Source: Streptomyces musisoli
Lineage (GTDB): Bacteria > Actinomycetota > Actinomycetes > Streptomycetales > Streptomycetaceae
Length of the DNA: 64,000 nt
Assembly (NCBI RefSeq): GCF_016741855.1
Contig: NZ_JAERRH010000005.1
Location: 1-64,000, forward strand
Reading direction: 5' to 3'
Shown here: piece after piece, positions 41,573-50,436 of the stretch
How the letters are laid out: each line of letters begins with the position of its first letter
How positions within the stretch are numbered: the first letter of the stretch is position 1
The notes under the pieces: generated by a model
Seen by the model: the letters and a program-made list of their open reading frames with translations, nothing else
What the model was told of the DNA's origin: nothing
Database searches by the model: none
Made by a program: the position numbers and the translations under genes

Positions 41573-42469
41573 TCACTCCGCCGCGCGGATCGCCTCGTCG
41601 ATACCCGGAAACGCGAACCGGAACCCCGACTCCAGCAACCGCTTCGGCACCACCCGCTGGCTGCCCAGCACATCCCCGGCCAGCTCCCCGAGCGCCGCCC
41701 GCAGCACCGGCGCGGGCACCGCGAACGCCGTCGGCCGGTGCAGCTCCCGCCCCATCGCCGCGGTGATCTCACGGTTCGTCAGCGGCTGCGGCGCCGTCAG
41801 ATTGAACGGCCCGGCCAGCTCCTCCCCGTCCATGAGGTGCCGGATCGCGGCGACCTCGTCGTGCAGCGCGATGTACGACCAGTACTGCCGTCCGTCACCC
41901 AGCCGCCCCCCGAGCCCCGCCCGGAACAGCGGGAACAGCCGTCCCCAGGCGCCGCCGCCCCGGGCCACCACCAGCCCCGTGCGCAGGAACACCGTCCGCA
42001 CCCCCGCCTCCTCCACGGGCGCCGCCGCCTCCTCCCACTCCACGCACAGCCCCGGCAGGAACCCGTCGCCCGGCGGCGCGCCCTCGTCCACCACCCGGTC
42101 GCCGGTCTCGCCGTAGAAGCCGATCGCGCTGCCGTTCAGGAACACCCGCGGGGGCCGGGGCAGCGAGACCACCGCCTCGGCGAGCGCCGCCGTGCCCAGC
42201 ACCCGGCTGTCCCGGATCAGCCGCTTGTACTCCGGTGTCCAGCGGCGGTCTCCCACCCCGGCCCCCGCCAGGTTGACCACCACGTCGCACCCGGCCAGCC
42301 CGGACGCGTCGACGTGCTGCCGCGCGGGGTCCCAGCGCACCTCGTCCGGGCCCCGGGGCGTACGGCGCACCAGCCGCACCACCTCGTGCCCGTCCGCGGC
42401 CAGGGACCGCACCAGAGCGCTGCCGATGAGACCGGACGCGCCGGCCACCGCGATGCGTGAACGTTCCAT
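41573..42469 (-). CDS. TIGR01777-family NAD-dependent epimerase
   Basis: 298 aa from ATG 42469. It starts RIAVAGASGLIGSALVRSLA (NAD motif), continues with VVNLAGAGVGDRRWTPEYK and FLNGSAIGFYGETGD, and has the C-terminal DUF1731 (VLGSQRVVPKRLLESGFRF). It is the YfcH/SULA-like family of unknown substrate, cytoplasmic. It is divergent from the acetyltransferase gene. Confidence 0.95.
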   Translation of the reverse strand: MERSRIAVAGASGLIGSALVRSLAADGHEVVRLVRRTPRGPDEVRWDPARQHVDASGLAGCDVVVNLAGAGVGDRRWTPEYKRLIRDSRVLGTAALAEAVVSLPRPPRVFLNGSAIGFYGETGDRVVDEGAPPGDGFLPGLCVEWEEAAAPVEEAGVRTVFLRTGLVVARGGGAWGRLFPLFRAGLGGRLGDGRQYWSYIALHDEVAAIRHLMDGEELAGPFNLTAPQPLTNREITAAMGRELHRPTAFAVPAPVLRAALGELAGDVLGSQRVVPKRLLESGFRFAFPGIDEAIRAAE

Positions 42470-42541
42470 GGCCCCAGCATGACCGTACGGCCGCTCGAAA
42501 ACCCGGTGGACGTCCGCACGTGCCGCCGTAGGGTGATCGCC

Positions 42542-43030
42542 ATGCCCGAGTGCCACATACGCAGCGCCCAGACCGACGACGAGGACGGACTGGCCGTCCT
42601 CGACCGGGCCACCTGGTCCACCCTGCACGCGGTGACCCCGCCGCCGCAGCCGCCGTACCAGCCGTTCTTCGACGAGCGCCACTCCCCGGAGCAGTTCCTC
42701 GTCGCCGAGGCCGAAGGGCGCCTCCTCGGCTACGTCCGCCTCGCCCCGCCGACCCCGCTCGCCTCCAACGCGCACGTCCTGTCGATCCAGGGCTTCGCCG
42801 TCGCCGAGGAGGCGCGCGGGCGGGGCGTCGGGCGCGCGCTGATCCGGGCCGCCGTCGCCGCGGCACGCGGGCGCGGCGCCCGGCGCCTCACCCTGCGCGT
42901 GCTCGGGCACAACACCCCGGCCCGCCGGCTGTACGAGTCCGAGGGGTTCGCCGTCGAGGGTGTGCTGCCCGGGGAGTTCCTCGTCGGCGGCGCGTACGTC
43001 GACGACGTGTGCATGGGCCGCACCCTGTGA
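42542..43030 (+). CDS. GNAT-family N-acetyltransferase
   Basis: 162 aa from ATG 42542. The acetyl-CoA motif is QGFAVAEEARGRGVGRALI (~residues 80-100), followed by LGHNTPARRLYESEGFAVEG. The substrate, a small amine or a protein N-terminus, is unknown. It ends 40 nt before the convergent MarP-like gene. Confidence 0.95.
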   Translation: MPECHIRSAQTDDEDGLAVLDRATWSTLHAVTPPPQPPYQPFFDERHSPEQFLVAEAEGRLLGYVRLAPPTPLASNAHVLSIQGFAVAEEARGRGVGRALIRAAVAAARGRGARRLTLRVLGHNTPARRLYESEGFAVEGVLPGEFLVGGAYVDDVCMGRTL

Positions 43031-43070
43031 ATCCCGCGCACCCCGCGCACCGGCCGGCCCGCGTGGGTGC

Positions 43071-44255
43071 CTAGGAGCTGACCAGCTCGCCCGTGTCCAC
43101 CGGCGTCGTCGCCCCCGCCGCGCTCCGGGCGTCGCCCTCCACCTCGGCCGCCGTCAGCACGTACCCCGTCTCGGCGTCCGAGGTGGAGCGGGCGAAGACC
43201 ACCCCGAACACCCGGCCGCCCGTGGTCAGCAGCGGGCCGCCGGAGTTGCCCGGCCGGACCGTGGACCGGATCGCGTAGATCTCCCGGGTGACCGTACCGT
43301 CGTTGTAGATGTTCTGGCCGGTCGCCCGCACCCGGTTCCCGACCGTCGCCGCTTGCAGGTTCAGGCCCCCGTCCTGCGGGTAACCCGCCACCACCGCCGA
43401 GTCCCCGCGCACCGCGCTCGTGTCGAACCGCAGCACCGGGGCGCGCAGCTCGGGCACGTACAGCACCGCCACGTCCCGGTCCGGATCGAAGAGCACCACC
43501 CGGGCCTCGTACGACCGCCCGACCCCGCCGATGCGCACGCCCGGACGGTCGATGCCGGCCACGACGTGCGCGTTGGTCATCACGTGCCGCGGCGCGTAGA
43601 CGAACCCGCTGCCCTCGCGGCCCTCGGTGCCCGCGGCGCCCTCGATCTTCACCGTGCTCAGCCTGGCCGCGTTCGTCGCGGCCGGGGTGACGCTGTCACC
43701 GGTCGGCCGGGCCACCCGGGCCGTCGACTCGTTCTCGAACGGGTTGAACACCTGCGGGAAGCCCGCCTCGTTCAACGCGGACGTGGCCCGCGCGAACCAG
43801 GCCGGCGTGGTCTGCGGCATCGCCTCCTGCACCGCGCCCAGGAGGGTGGAGTTCCGTATGGCCGTCGTCAGGGTCCCGGACGGGGCCGCGGCCAGCACGC
43901 TCGCCGCCACCCAGGCCACCACCAGCACCGCGACCGAGTTCGCCGCCGCACCCCCGACCCCGTCCGCCACCCGCAGCGGACCCCGGTCCAGCTCCCCGCG
44001 CAGCCGCAGTGCCAGCCGGCCCGCCAGCTCGTGCCCCACCACGGCCGGCACCAGCACCGTCAGCACCGCGAGCACCGTAGCCGCCGCCGAACCCCGGTCC
44101 ACCTGGCCCGTCACCCAGGGCAGCACCCACACACCGATGATCGCGCCGCCCACGAACCCGGCCAGCGAGACGCATCCGGCCACCAGACCGCGCCGGTATC
44201 CGGACACCGCGTAGACGACGATCACCAGCGCAAGCACCAGATCCAGCAGGTCCAC
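43071..44255 (-). CDS. MarP-like membrane serine protease (CvpA plus trypsin-like domain)
   Basis: 394 aa from GTG 44255. The N-terminal CvpA/colicin-V-production-like region has four membrane segments (~5-125). The outside protease domain (~190-370) has the triad His in VMTNAHVVAG, Asp in DPDRDVAVLY and Ser in RPGNSGGPLL. In mycobacteria MarP protects against acid and oxidative stress by cleaving a peptidoglycan hydrolase. A zinc amidase gene lies next door, divergently. Confidence 0.95.
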   Translation of the reverse strand: MDLLDLVLALVIVVYAVSGYRRGLVAGCVSLAGFVGGAIIGVWVLPWVTGQVDRGSAAATVLAVLTVLVPAVVGHELAGRLALRLRGELDRGPLRVADGVGGAAANSVAVLVVAWVAASVLAAAPSGTLTTAIRNSTLLGAVQEAMPQTTPAWFARATSALNEAGFPQVFNPFENESTARVARPTGDSVTPAATNAARLSTVKIEGAAGTEGREGSGFVYAPRHVMTNAHVVAGIDRPGVRIGGVGRSYEARVVLFDPDRDVAVLYVPELRAPVLRFDTSAVRGDSAVVAGYPQDGGLNLQAATVGNRVRATGQNIYNDGTVTREIYAIRSTVRPGNSGGPLLTTGGRVFGVVFARSTSDAETGYVLTAAEVEGDARSAAGATTPVDTGELVSS

Positions 44256-44454
44256 GGAGCCGCCTTTCTCTCGGACCCCTCAGTACGGACGGGACCGGTC
44301 CGCTGATCACCCGCGCCCGTGCGAGGCGATCATCGAACGGCGGAGCCGGTCACGTACGTGTGTACCCCCGGAAACGGCCCGGACCGGGACGATGGTTCCA
44401 CCAGGTGGCACAGCGCACATCGCGGGCACGGTACACCGGCCCGAGAGTGGGATC

Positions 44455-45627
44455 ATGCGTGTCGTCCGAAGAGCCCCGAAGGCCGGGGGACCGGGTACCG
44501 CACGGACCCGCCGAACGGTCCGTGCGCTGCTCGGCTCCCTGCCGGGTGCCGCAGGGGCCCGCCGAGCGGTCCTCGTGCTGCTCGGGTTCCTGCCGGGTGC
44601 CGCGGGGTTGCGCCGAGCGGTCCGTGCGCTGCCCGGGTTGCTGCCGGGTGCGGCAGGGTTGCGCCGAGCGGTCCGTGGGCTGCCCGGGTTGCTGCCGGGT
44701 GCCGTAGGGGCCCGCCGAGTGGTCCTCGTGCTGCTCGGCTCCCTGCCCGGGGTGCTGGCCGTGGTCGCGCTGGCGCTGTGCGCCCGCGGCGTCGAGCGGG
44801 CCGTCGTGCCCGGCCCCGGCCGGGCCGCCGCGGCCCGGCCGCCGGTCGCCCACCATGCCGCCCGGCCGCGCATCGTGCCGCGCTCCGCCTGGCTCGACGG
44901 CACCACGGGGCAGAGTCAGCCGCCGCCGCGCTACGACGACAAGGTGGTCGCCGTCTTCCTCCACCACACGGACTCGCCCAACGGCTACCGGTGCGCCGAC
45001 GCGCCCCGCATCATCCGCCATCTGTACGCCGGTCAGACGGGTGCCCGCCACTGGGACGACATCGGCTACAACTTCCTCGTCGACCGGTGCGGCACCATCT
45101 ACGAGGGCCGTGCCGGGGGAGTCGACCGGGCCGTCACCGGCGCCCACGCACAGGGCTTCAACCATCGCACCGCGGGCATCGCCGCGCTCGGCACGTTCAC
45201 CGCCGGCGTCCCCGTGCCCCGGGCCATGACCGACGCGATCGCCGCCCTGGCCGCCTGGAAACTCGGCCTGGCCGACGCCGACCCGCGCGGCCGTGTCCGG
45301 CTGGTCTCCAGCAGCGGCCTCAGCCGTTACCGGGCGGGTGCGACGGCCACCCTGCCCGTGCTCTCGGGCCACCAGGACGGCTTCCGGACCGACTGCCCCG
45401 GCGCGGCCCTCGCCGCCCGCCTCCCGGAGATCAGGCAACGGGCCGCCCTCCTACAGGGCCGGACACACGCGCCGGGCCGGACGACGACTGGAAAGCCGTC
45501 GGGGACGGGAAAGCCGTCGGCGACGGGAGAGCCGTCGGCCTCGGGAAAGCCGTCGGCGGCAGGGAAGCCTTCGGGGACGCGGAAGCCGTCGGCCTCGGGA
45601 AAGCCGTCGGTCGCAGGAGGGCCGTAG
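44455..45627 (+). CDS. Zinc N-acetylmuramoyl-L-alanine amidase / PGRP-type protein with N-terminal repeats
   Basis: 390 aa from ATG 44455; the start is uncertain because of the repeats. Residues 20-~101 are five copies of a 17-residue Leu/Pro/Gly/Arg unit, the last merging into a membrane or signal segment (~88-108). The amidase_2/PGRP domain (~140-330) has zinc ligands in VAVFLHHTD, GAHAQGFN and FRTDCPG. The tail (~345-390) repeats GKPS. It should cleave the stem peptide from peptidoglycan outside the membrane. Confidence 0.9.
   Translation: MRVVRRAPKAGGPGTARTRRTVRALLGSLPGAAGARRAVLVLLGFLPGAAGLRRAVRALPGLLPGAAGLRRAVRGLPGLLPGAVGARRVVLVLLGSLPGVLAVVALALCARGVERAVVPGPGRAAAARPPVAHHAARPRIVPRSAWLDGTTGQSQPPPRYDDKVVAVFLHHTDSPNGYRCADAPRIIRHLYAGQTGARHWDDIGYNFLVDRCGTIYEGRAGGVDRAVTGAHAQGFNHRTAGIAALGTFTAGVPVPRAMTDAIAALAAWKLGLADADPRGRVRLVSSSGLSRYRAGATATLPVLSGHQDGFRTDCPGAALAARLPEIRQRAALLQGRTHAPGRTTTGKPSGTGKPSATGEPSASGKPSAAGKPSGTRKPSASGKPSVAGGP
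44512..44757 (+). repeat. 51-bp coding tandem repeat, five copies
   Basis: Units begin at 44512, 44563, 44614, 44665 and 44716 and encode variants of RAVRALPGLLPGAAGLR. Copies 3 and 4 are closest; copies 2 and 5 share a V-L-V-L-L variant. The repeat length keeps the frame. Confidence 0.93.
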
Positions 45628-45765
45628 GCCGGGCGCGGCCCGCTTTCCGGGCCGCGTGCCCTGCGGTCGTGCACGGGACCGAGCCGGCACAGGCCGCACG
45701 GCCGCACAGGGCGCGCGTGCGCAATCCGGTGGCCGGGGTCCGGCGGCCCGGGCCCGGGCCCGGGG

Positions 45766-46284
45766 TCACTCCCTGAACCGCTCCCACAGCCTGGGATACC
45801 GCTGCGCGAGTTCCCGGTCGTTCTCCAGGTCCAGCGGGGTGCCCTCCGGCTCGGCCGGTGCCGGGGCGATGCCCAGGTCGGGCGCGACGGTCCCGGTCAG
45901 CTGCTCGTACGCCTCGTCCGCCGCGTACCCCAGCTCCTCGCCGTCGCCGTCGATCTCCTCGTCGAACTCGTCGAGCAGCTCGGCCAGCGCGTCCGGCTCG
46001 TGCAGCGCGCCCTCGAAGACCTCCCGGCCCTGGCCGATCAGCCAGCACCGGAAGAAGTCGAACGCGTCGTCGCTGCACCCGTCCAGCAGCAGCCAGGCGG
46101 CACCCCACAGGTCCCAGCGGTAGGCGCGGTTGTAGCGGGCCTCGAAGTGACGGGCGAAGTCCAGGACCAGCTCGGGGTCCATCCGGATGAGCCGGTCCAC
46201 GAGTACTTCGGCCTGCTCCTCGGGATCGCTCTCGGCGGCCTCACGGCTGGCGTCGATCAGCTCCCAGAACTCCGTCTCGTCCAT
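45766..46284 (-). CDS. DUF4240 protein
   Basis: 172 aa from ATG 46284; a GTG directly upstream could also start it. The pattern MDETEFWELIDASREAAESD, then ARHFEARYNRAYRWDLWGAA, GCSDDAFDFFRCWLIGQG and GEELGYAADEAYEQLTG is the DUF4240 layout. It is acidic and cytoplasmic. Family members often accompany secretion or toxin-related genes, but no such neighbour is seen here. The function is unknown. Confidence 0.88.
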   Translation of the reverse strand: MDETEFWELIDASREAAESDPEEQAEVLVDRLIRMDPELVLDFARHFEARYNRAYRWDLWGAAWLLLDGCSDDAFDFFRCWLIGQGREVFEGALHEPDALAELLDEFDEEIDGDGEELGYAADEAYEQLTGTVAPDLGIAPAPAEPEGTPLDLENDRELAQRYPRLWERFRE

Positions 46285-46404
46285 CACGGCACCAGCATCG
46301 TGCCTCGGCCGGTGGGGCGCACGCGGAGTACGGCGGATCGCCGTCGGCCGTCCACACGGAGGTACGGCGCGGCGGTCCGGTGCCGTCCGCCGTTGAGCGA
46401 GATG

Positions 46405-47388
46405 TCAGCCGTCCGGGCGGCGGTACAGCGCGGCGGTCCGGGCCGCGTCCGCCGCGAACCGTTCCCGCAGCCGGGCCGGCGCCAGCACCTCGGCCTCCGG
46501 CCCGAGCGCCGTCAGCTGGGTGTGCGCGACCTCCTCCGACTCCACGGGCAGCGTCACCGTCACCCAGCCCCCGGTGTCCGGCGGGCCCACGCCGTCCAGC
46601 GCCTCCCGCGCGGCGAGCGGATCGACGGCGTACGGCAGCCGGCGCACCCCGTCCGGGGAGAGCCGTACGACGACCTCGGCGCGCAGGATCGACCGGGCGA
46701 ACCGCTCGGCCTGGTCCGCCCAGAAGCCGGGCAGGTCGAAGTCCGGGGCGCGGTCGAAGCGTTCGCCGAGGGGGTCGACGGTGCCGAACCGGTCGATCCG
46801 GTACGTCCTGAAGGCGCCGCTTCCGGCCACCCGCGCGCACAGGTACCAGGTCCCCGCCTTCAGCACGAGCCCGTACGGTTCCAGCCGCCGCTCCACCTCG
46901 CGGTCCTCGCGCCGGTAGCGGGCGGTGACACGGCGGTCGTCCCACACCGCCTCGGCGAGCACCGGCAGCAGCGCGGGCGTCTCCGGCTCCCGGAACCAGG
47001 CCGGCGCGTCCAGATGGAACCGCTGGGCGGCCGTGTCCGGGGCGTCCCGCAGCGAGGGCAGCAGCGCCGCGGAGACCTTCAGCCGGGCCGCCGACGCCGC
47101 GTCCTCCAGCCCCATCTCCCTGAGCGCCCCAGGCACCCCGCTCAGGAACAGCGCCTCCGCCTCGCTCCTGGCCAGGCCGGTGAGCCGGGTCCGGTAGCCG
47201 CCGACCAGCCGGTACCCCCCGGCCCGCCCCCGGTCGGCGTACACCGGCACGCCGGCCTCCGACAGCGCCTGCGCGTCCCGCGTCACGGTCCGCTCCGACA
47301 CCTCCAGCTCCCGCGCCAGCTCCGCGGCGGTCATGGTGGGCCGGGACTGGAGGAGCAGAACCATCTTGATGAGGCGAGCGGCACGCAT
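46405..47388 (-). CDS. WYL-domain (YafY-type) transcriptional regulator
   Basis: 327 aa from ATG 47388. The N-terminal DeoR-like helix-turn-helix is RLIKMVLLLQSRPTMTAAEL then VSERTVTRDAQALSEAG. A WYL domain around 150-240 (TWYLCARV, RTYRIDRFG) and a WCX-like C-terminus follow. WYL proteins bind nucleic-acid or nucleotide ligands. Its targets are unknown. Confidence 0.94.
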   Translation of the reverse strand: MRAARLIKMVLLLQSRPTMTAAELARELEVSERTVTRDAQALSEAGVPVYADRGRAGGYRLVGGYRTRLTGLARSEAEALFLSGVPGALREMGLEDAASAARLKVSAALLPSLRDAPDTAAQRFHLDAPAWFREPETPALLPVLAEAVWDDRRVTARYRREDREVERRLEPYGLVLKAGTWYLCARVAGSGAFRTYRIDRFGTVDPLGERFDRAPDFDLPGFWADQAERFARSILRAEVVVRLSPDGVRRLPYAVDPLAAREALDGVGPPDTGGWVTVTLPVESEEVAHTQLTALGPEAEVLAPARLRERFAADAARTAALYRRPDG

Positions 47389-47419
47389 GCCCTCATGATG
47401 CCGGGGGGCACCGACAAGA

Positions 47420-47447
47420 AAGGGGTACGGCAGCGGCCGTACCCCTT
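47420..47447 (-). terminator. aceE terminator hairpin
   Basis: A perfect 12-bp stem AAGGGGTACGGC / GCCGTACCCCTT with a 4-nt loop begins 16 nt past the aceE stop and is followed by T-rich sequence on the minus strand. Confidence 0.88.
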
Positions 47448-47463
47448 CCCGGAACCCCGGTGA

Positions 47464-50166
47464 CTACAGCCCGTACTTCTCGCGGGCTTCCTTCACCGCC
47501 GTGGCCTTCACCTCGCCGCGCCGGGCGAGCTGGGCCAGGGCCGCGACGACGATCGACTCGGCGTCGACGCCGAAGTGGCGGCGGGCGGCCTCACGGGTGT
47601 CCGACAGACCGAAGCCGTCGGCGCCCAGCGAGGACCAGTCCTGCTCGACCCACTGCGCGATCTGGTCAGGGACCTGGCGCATGTAGTCGGACACCGCCAG
47701 CACCGGGCCCTCGGCGCCCTGGAGCGCCTGGCGGACGAACGGCACGCGCTCCTCGCCGCGCAGCAGCGCCGCGTCGGCCTCCATCGCGTCCCGGCGCAGC
47801 TCGGACCAGGAGGTCGCGGACCACACGTCGGCGGCCACGCCCCACTCGTCGGCGAGCAGCCTCTGGGCCTCGAGCGCCCAGTGGATCGCCGTGCCCGAAC
47901 CCAGCAGCTGGATCCGCGGGGCGTTGGCCGGGGCGGTCACGCCCGCGGACTCCGCCGTGTTGAAGCGGTACAGGCCCTTGACGATGCCCTCGTCGATGCC
48001 GAGACCGGCCGGCTTGGCGGGCTGCGGCAGCGGCTCGTTGTAGACCGTCAGGTAGTAGAAGACGTTCTGGTCCTCGCCCGGCTTGGCCTCGCCGTACATC
48101 CGGCGCAGACCCTCACGGACGATCACCGCGATCTCGTAGGCGAACGCGGGGTCGTACGTCAGCGCGGCCGGGTTGGTGGCGGCGATGACCGGGGAGTGGC
48201 CGTCGGCGTGCTGGAGGCCCTCGCCCGTCAGGGTCGTACGGCCCGCCGTCGCGCCGACGAGGAAGCCGCGGCCCAGCTGGTCGCCGAGCTGCCACATCTG
48301 GTCGGCCGTGCGCTGCCAGCCGAACATCGAGTAGAAGATGTAGAACGGGATCATCGCCTCGCCGTGCGTGGCGTACGCGCTGGACGCGGCGATGAAGTCG
48401 GCCATCGACCCGGCCTCGGTGATCCCCTCGTTGAGGATCTGGCCGTTCTTGGCCTCCTTGTAGTACATCAGCTGGTCGCGGTCGACCGGCTCGTACGTCT
48501 GGCCCTTGGGGGAGTAGATGCCCAGGGACGGGAAGAGGCTCTCCATGCCGAAGGTGCGCGCCTCGTCGGGGACGATCGGCACCCAGCGCTTGCCGGTCTC
48601 CTTGTCGCGGACCAGGTCCTTGACCAGGCGGACGAAAGCCATCGTGGTGGCGACGTTCTGCGAGCCGGAGCCCTTGTCGAAGGAGGCGAACGCCTTCTCG
48701 GCGGGGGCGGGCAGCGGGGCCAGGGCGTGGGTGCGGCGGGCCGGGGCCGGGCCGCCGAGGGCCGCGCGGCGCTCCTGGAGGTAGCGGACCTCGGGGGAGT
48801 CGGGGCCGGGGTGGCCGTAGGGCACCACGCCGTCGGTGAAGTCGCTGTCCTTGATCGGCAGGCCGAGCAGGTCGCGCATCGTCTTGAACTCGTCCACCGT
48901 CAGCTTCTTCATCTGGTGGTTGGCGTTCTTCGACGCGAAGCCCTCGCCCAGGGTGTGGCCCTTGACCGTCTGGGCCAGGATCACGGTCGGCGCGCCCTTG
49001 TGCTCGACGGCGGCCTTGTACGCGGCGTAGACCTTGCGGGCCTCGTGACCACCGCGGGAGAGGTGGAAGCACTCGAGGATCTTGTCGTCGCTCAGCAGCT
49101 TCGCCATCTCGGCGAGCGCCGGGTCCTTGCCGAAGAAGTCCTCGCGGATGTAGGCGGCACCACGGGTCTGGTACGTCTGGATCTGCGCGTCGGGTACCTC
49201 GCGCAGGCGGCGTACGAGCGCGCCGGTGGTGTCGAGCTGGAACAGCTCGTCCCAGGCCGTGCCCCACAGCGTCTTGACGACGTTCCAGCCGGCGCCGCGG
49301 AACTGGGCCTCCAGCTCCTGCACGATCTTGAAGTTGGCGCGGACCGGGCCGTCGAGGCGCTGGAGGTTGCAGTTGATGACGAAGGTGAGGTTGTCCAGTT
49401 CCTCACGCGCGGCGAGTGCGAGGGCCGCCGTCGACTCCGGCTCGTCCATCTCGCCGTCGCCGAGGAACGCCCACACGTGCGAGGCGGAGACGTCCTTGAT
49501 GCCGCGGTTGGTGAGGTAGCGGTTGAAGCGCGCCTGGTAGATCGCCGACAGCGGGCCGAGGCCCATGGAGACCGTCGGGAACTCCCACAGCCAGGGCAGA
49601 CGGCGCGGGTGCGGGTACGACGGCAGGCCGTTGCCGCCGGCCTCCTGGCGGAAGTTGTCCAGGTGCGCCTCGTTCAGGCGGCCGTCGAGGAAGGCGCGGG
49701 CGTAGATGCCGGGGGAGGCGTGGCCCTGGATGTAGAGCTGGTCGCCGGACCCGTCGGCCTCCTTGCCCTTGAAGAAGTGGTTGAAGCCGGTCTCGTACAG
49801 CCAGGCCGCGGAGGCGAAGGTGGCGATGTGGCCGCCGACGCCGTACTTCGAGCCGCGGGTCACCATGGCGGCCGCGTTCCAGCGGTTCCACGCGGTGATC
49901 CGGGCCTCCATCTCCGGGTCACCGGGCAGGTCCGGCTCCGCGGAGGTGGGGATGGTGTTGACGTAGTCCGTCTCGAGGAGCTTCGGCAGCGCGATGCCGC
50001 CCGCCTCGGCGCTCTCCAGCGTGCGGCGCATCAGGTACGCGGCGCGGTGCGGCCCGGCCTCCCTGGCGACGGCGTCGAGGGAGGCCCGCCATTCGGCGGT
50101 CTCCTCGGGGTCGCGGTCGGGGAGCTGGTCGAGCGCGCTCGGCTGGATGGCGTGGGGGTCGGTCAT
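47464..50166 (-). CDS. aceE: Pyruvate dehydrogenase E1, homodimeric type
   Basis: 900 aa from ATG 50166, with GAGGAAGG upstream; an in-frame start further up would add a leader unlike the family. It decarboxylates pyruvate with thiamine diphosphate and acetylates the E2 lipoyl groups. The ThDP motif is FLGDGEMDEPESTAAL ... NLTFVINCNLQRLDGP, and FGMESLFPSLGIYSP marks the second half. Length is normal. It has its own promoter region with a 17-nt palindrome, and the GntR gene lies upstream. Confidence 0.97.
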   Translation of the reverse strand: MTDPHAIQPSALDQLPDRDPEETAEWRASLDAVAREAGPHRAAYLMRRTLESAEAGGIALPKLLETDYVNTIPTSAEPDLPGDPEMEARITAWNRWNAAAMVTRGSKYGVGGHIATFASAAWLYETGFNHFFKGKEADGSGDQLYIQGHASPGIYARAFLDGRLNEAHLDNFRQEAGGNGLPSYPHPRRLPWLWEFPTVSMGLGPLSAIYQARFNRYLTNRGIKDVSASHVWAFLGDGEMDEPESTAALALAAREELDNLTFVINCNLQRLDGPVRANFKIVQELEAQFRGAGWNVVKTLWGTAWDELFQLDTTGALVRRLREVPDAQIQTYQTRGAAYIREDFFGKDPALAEMAKLLSDDKILECFHLSRGGHEARKVYAAYKAAVEHKGAPTVILAQTVKGHTLGEGFASKNANHQMKKLTVDEFKTMRDLLGLPIKDSDFTDGVVPYGHPGPDSPEVRYLQERRAALGGPAPARRTHALAPLPAPAEKAFASFDKGSGSQNVATTMAFVRLVKDLVRDKETGKRWVPIVPDEARTFGMESLFPSLGIYSPKGQTYEPVDRDQLMYYKEAKNGQILNEGITEAGSMADFIAASSAYATHGEAMIPFYIFYSMFGWQRTADQMWQLGDQLGRGFLVGATAGRTTLTGEGLQHADGHSPVIAATNPAALTYDPAFAYEIAVIVREGLRRMYGEAKPGEDQNVFYYLTVYNEPLPQPAKPAGLGIDEGIVKGLYRFNTAESAGVTAPANAPRIQLLGSGTAIHWALEAQRLLADEWGVAADVWSATSWSELRRDAMEADAALLRGEERVPFVRQALQGAEGPVLAVSDYMRQVPDQIAQWVEQDWSSLGADGFGLSDTREAARRHFGVDAESIVVAALAQLARRGEVKATAVKEAREKYGL

Positions 50167-50286
50167 GTCGCCGCCTTCCTCAGTCGAAGGGGGTTCCCTC
50201 ATCGGTAAGGGTTCGGGGGTGCCCTTTGTCGTTGGCAGGACAGGGCAGCGGACTTCGGTAGGAGTCCGTCGGCGACTGTAACTCCC

Positions 50287-50303
50287 TGATCGATGATCGA
50301 TCA
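50287..50303. promoter_or_regulatory. Candidate GntR operator at the aceE promoter
   Basis: The palindrome TGATCGATGATCGATCA (7-bp arms, 3-nt centre) lies 121-137 nt upstream of the aceE start. The neighbouring FCD-type GntR regulator is the obvious binder. Confidence 0.5.
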
Positions 50304-50341
50304 AAGGGTTGAGGGCCAAAACCTCTCGATTCCGAGAAAGT

Positions 50342-50378
50342 CGGCACCGGGTGCCTGGGGGCTAGGCACCCGGTGCCG
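50342..50378 (-). terminator. Terminator hairpin of the GntR gene
   Basis: A perfect 14-bp stem (CGGCACCGGGTGCC, 50342-50355, with 50365-50378) and a 9-nt loop lie 58 nt past the GntR stop, with an A/T-rich flank. It separates gntR from aceE transcription. Confidence 0.85.
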
Positions 50379-50436
50379 CATTTTCGATCAGTTTTCGAGC
50401 TGTTTTCGCAGGTGAGCGAGGGGGCGCTCGACTGGG

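Noticed and set aside
50167..50319. Upstream in-frame start for aceE
   Set aside because: It would add about 50 residues unlike the family, cover the candidate operator, and lacks the GAGGAAGG signal found before 50166.
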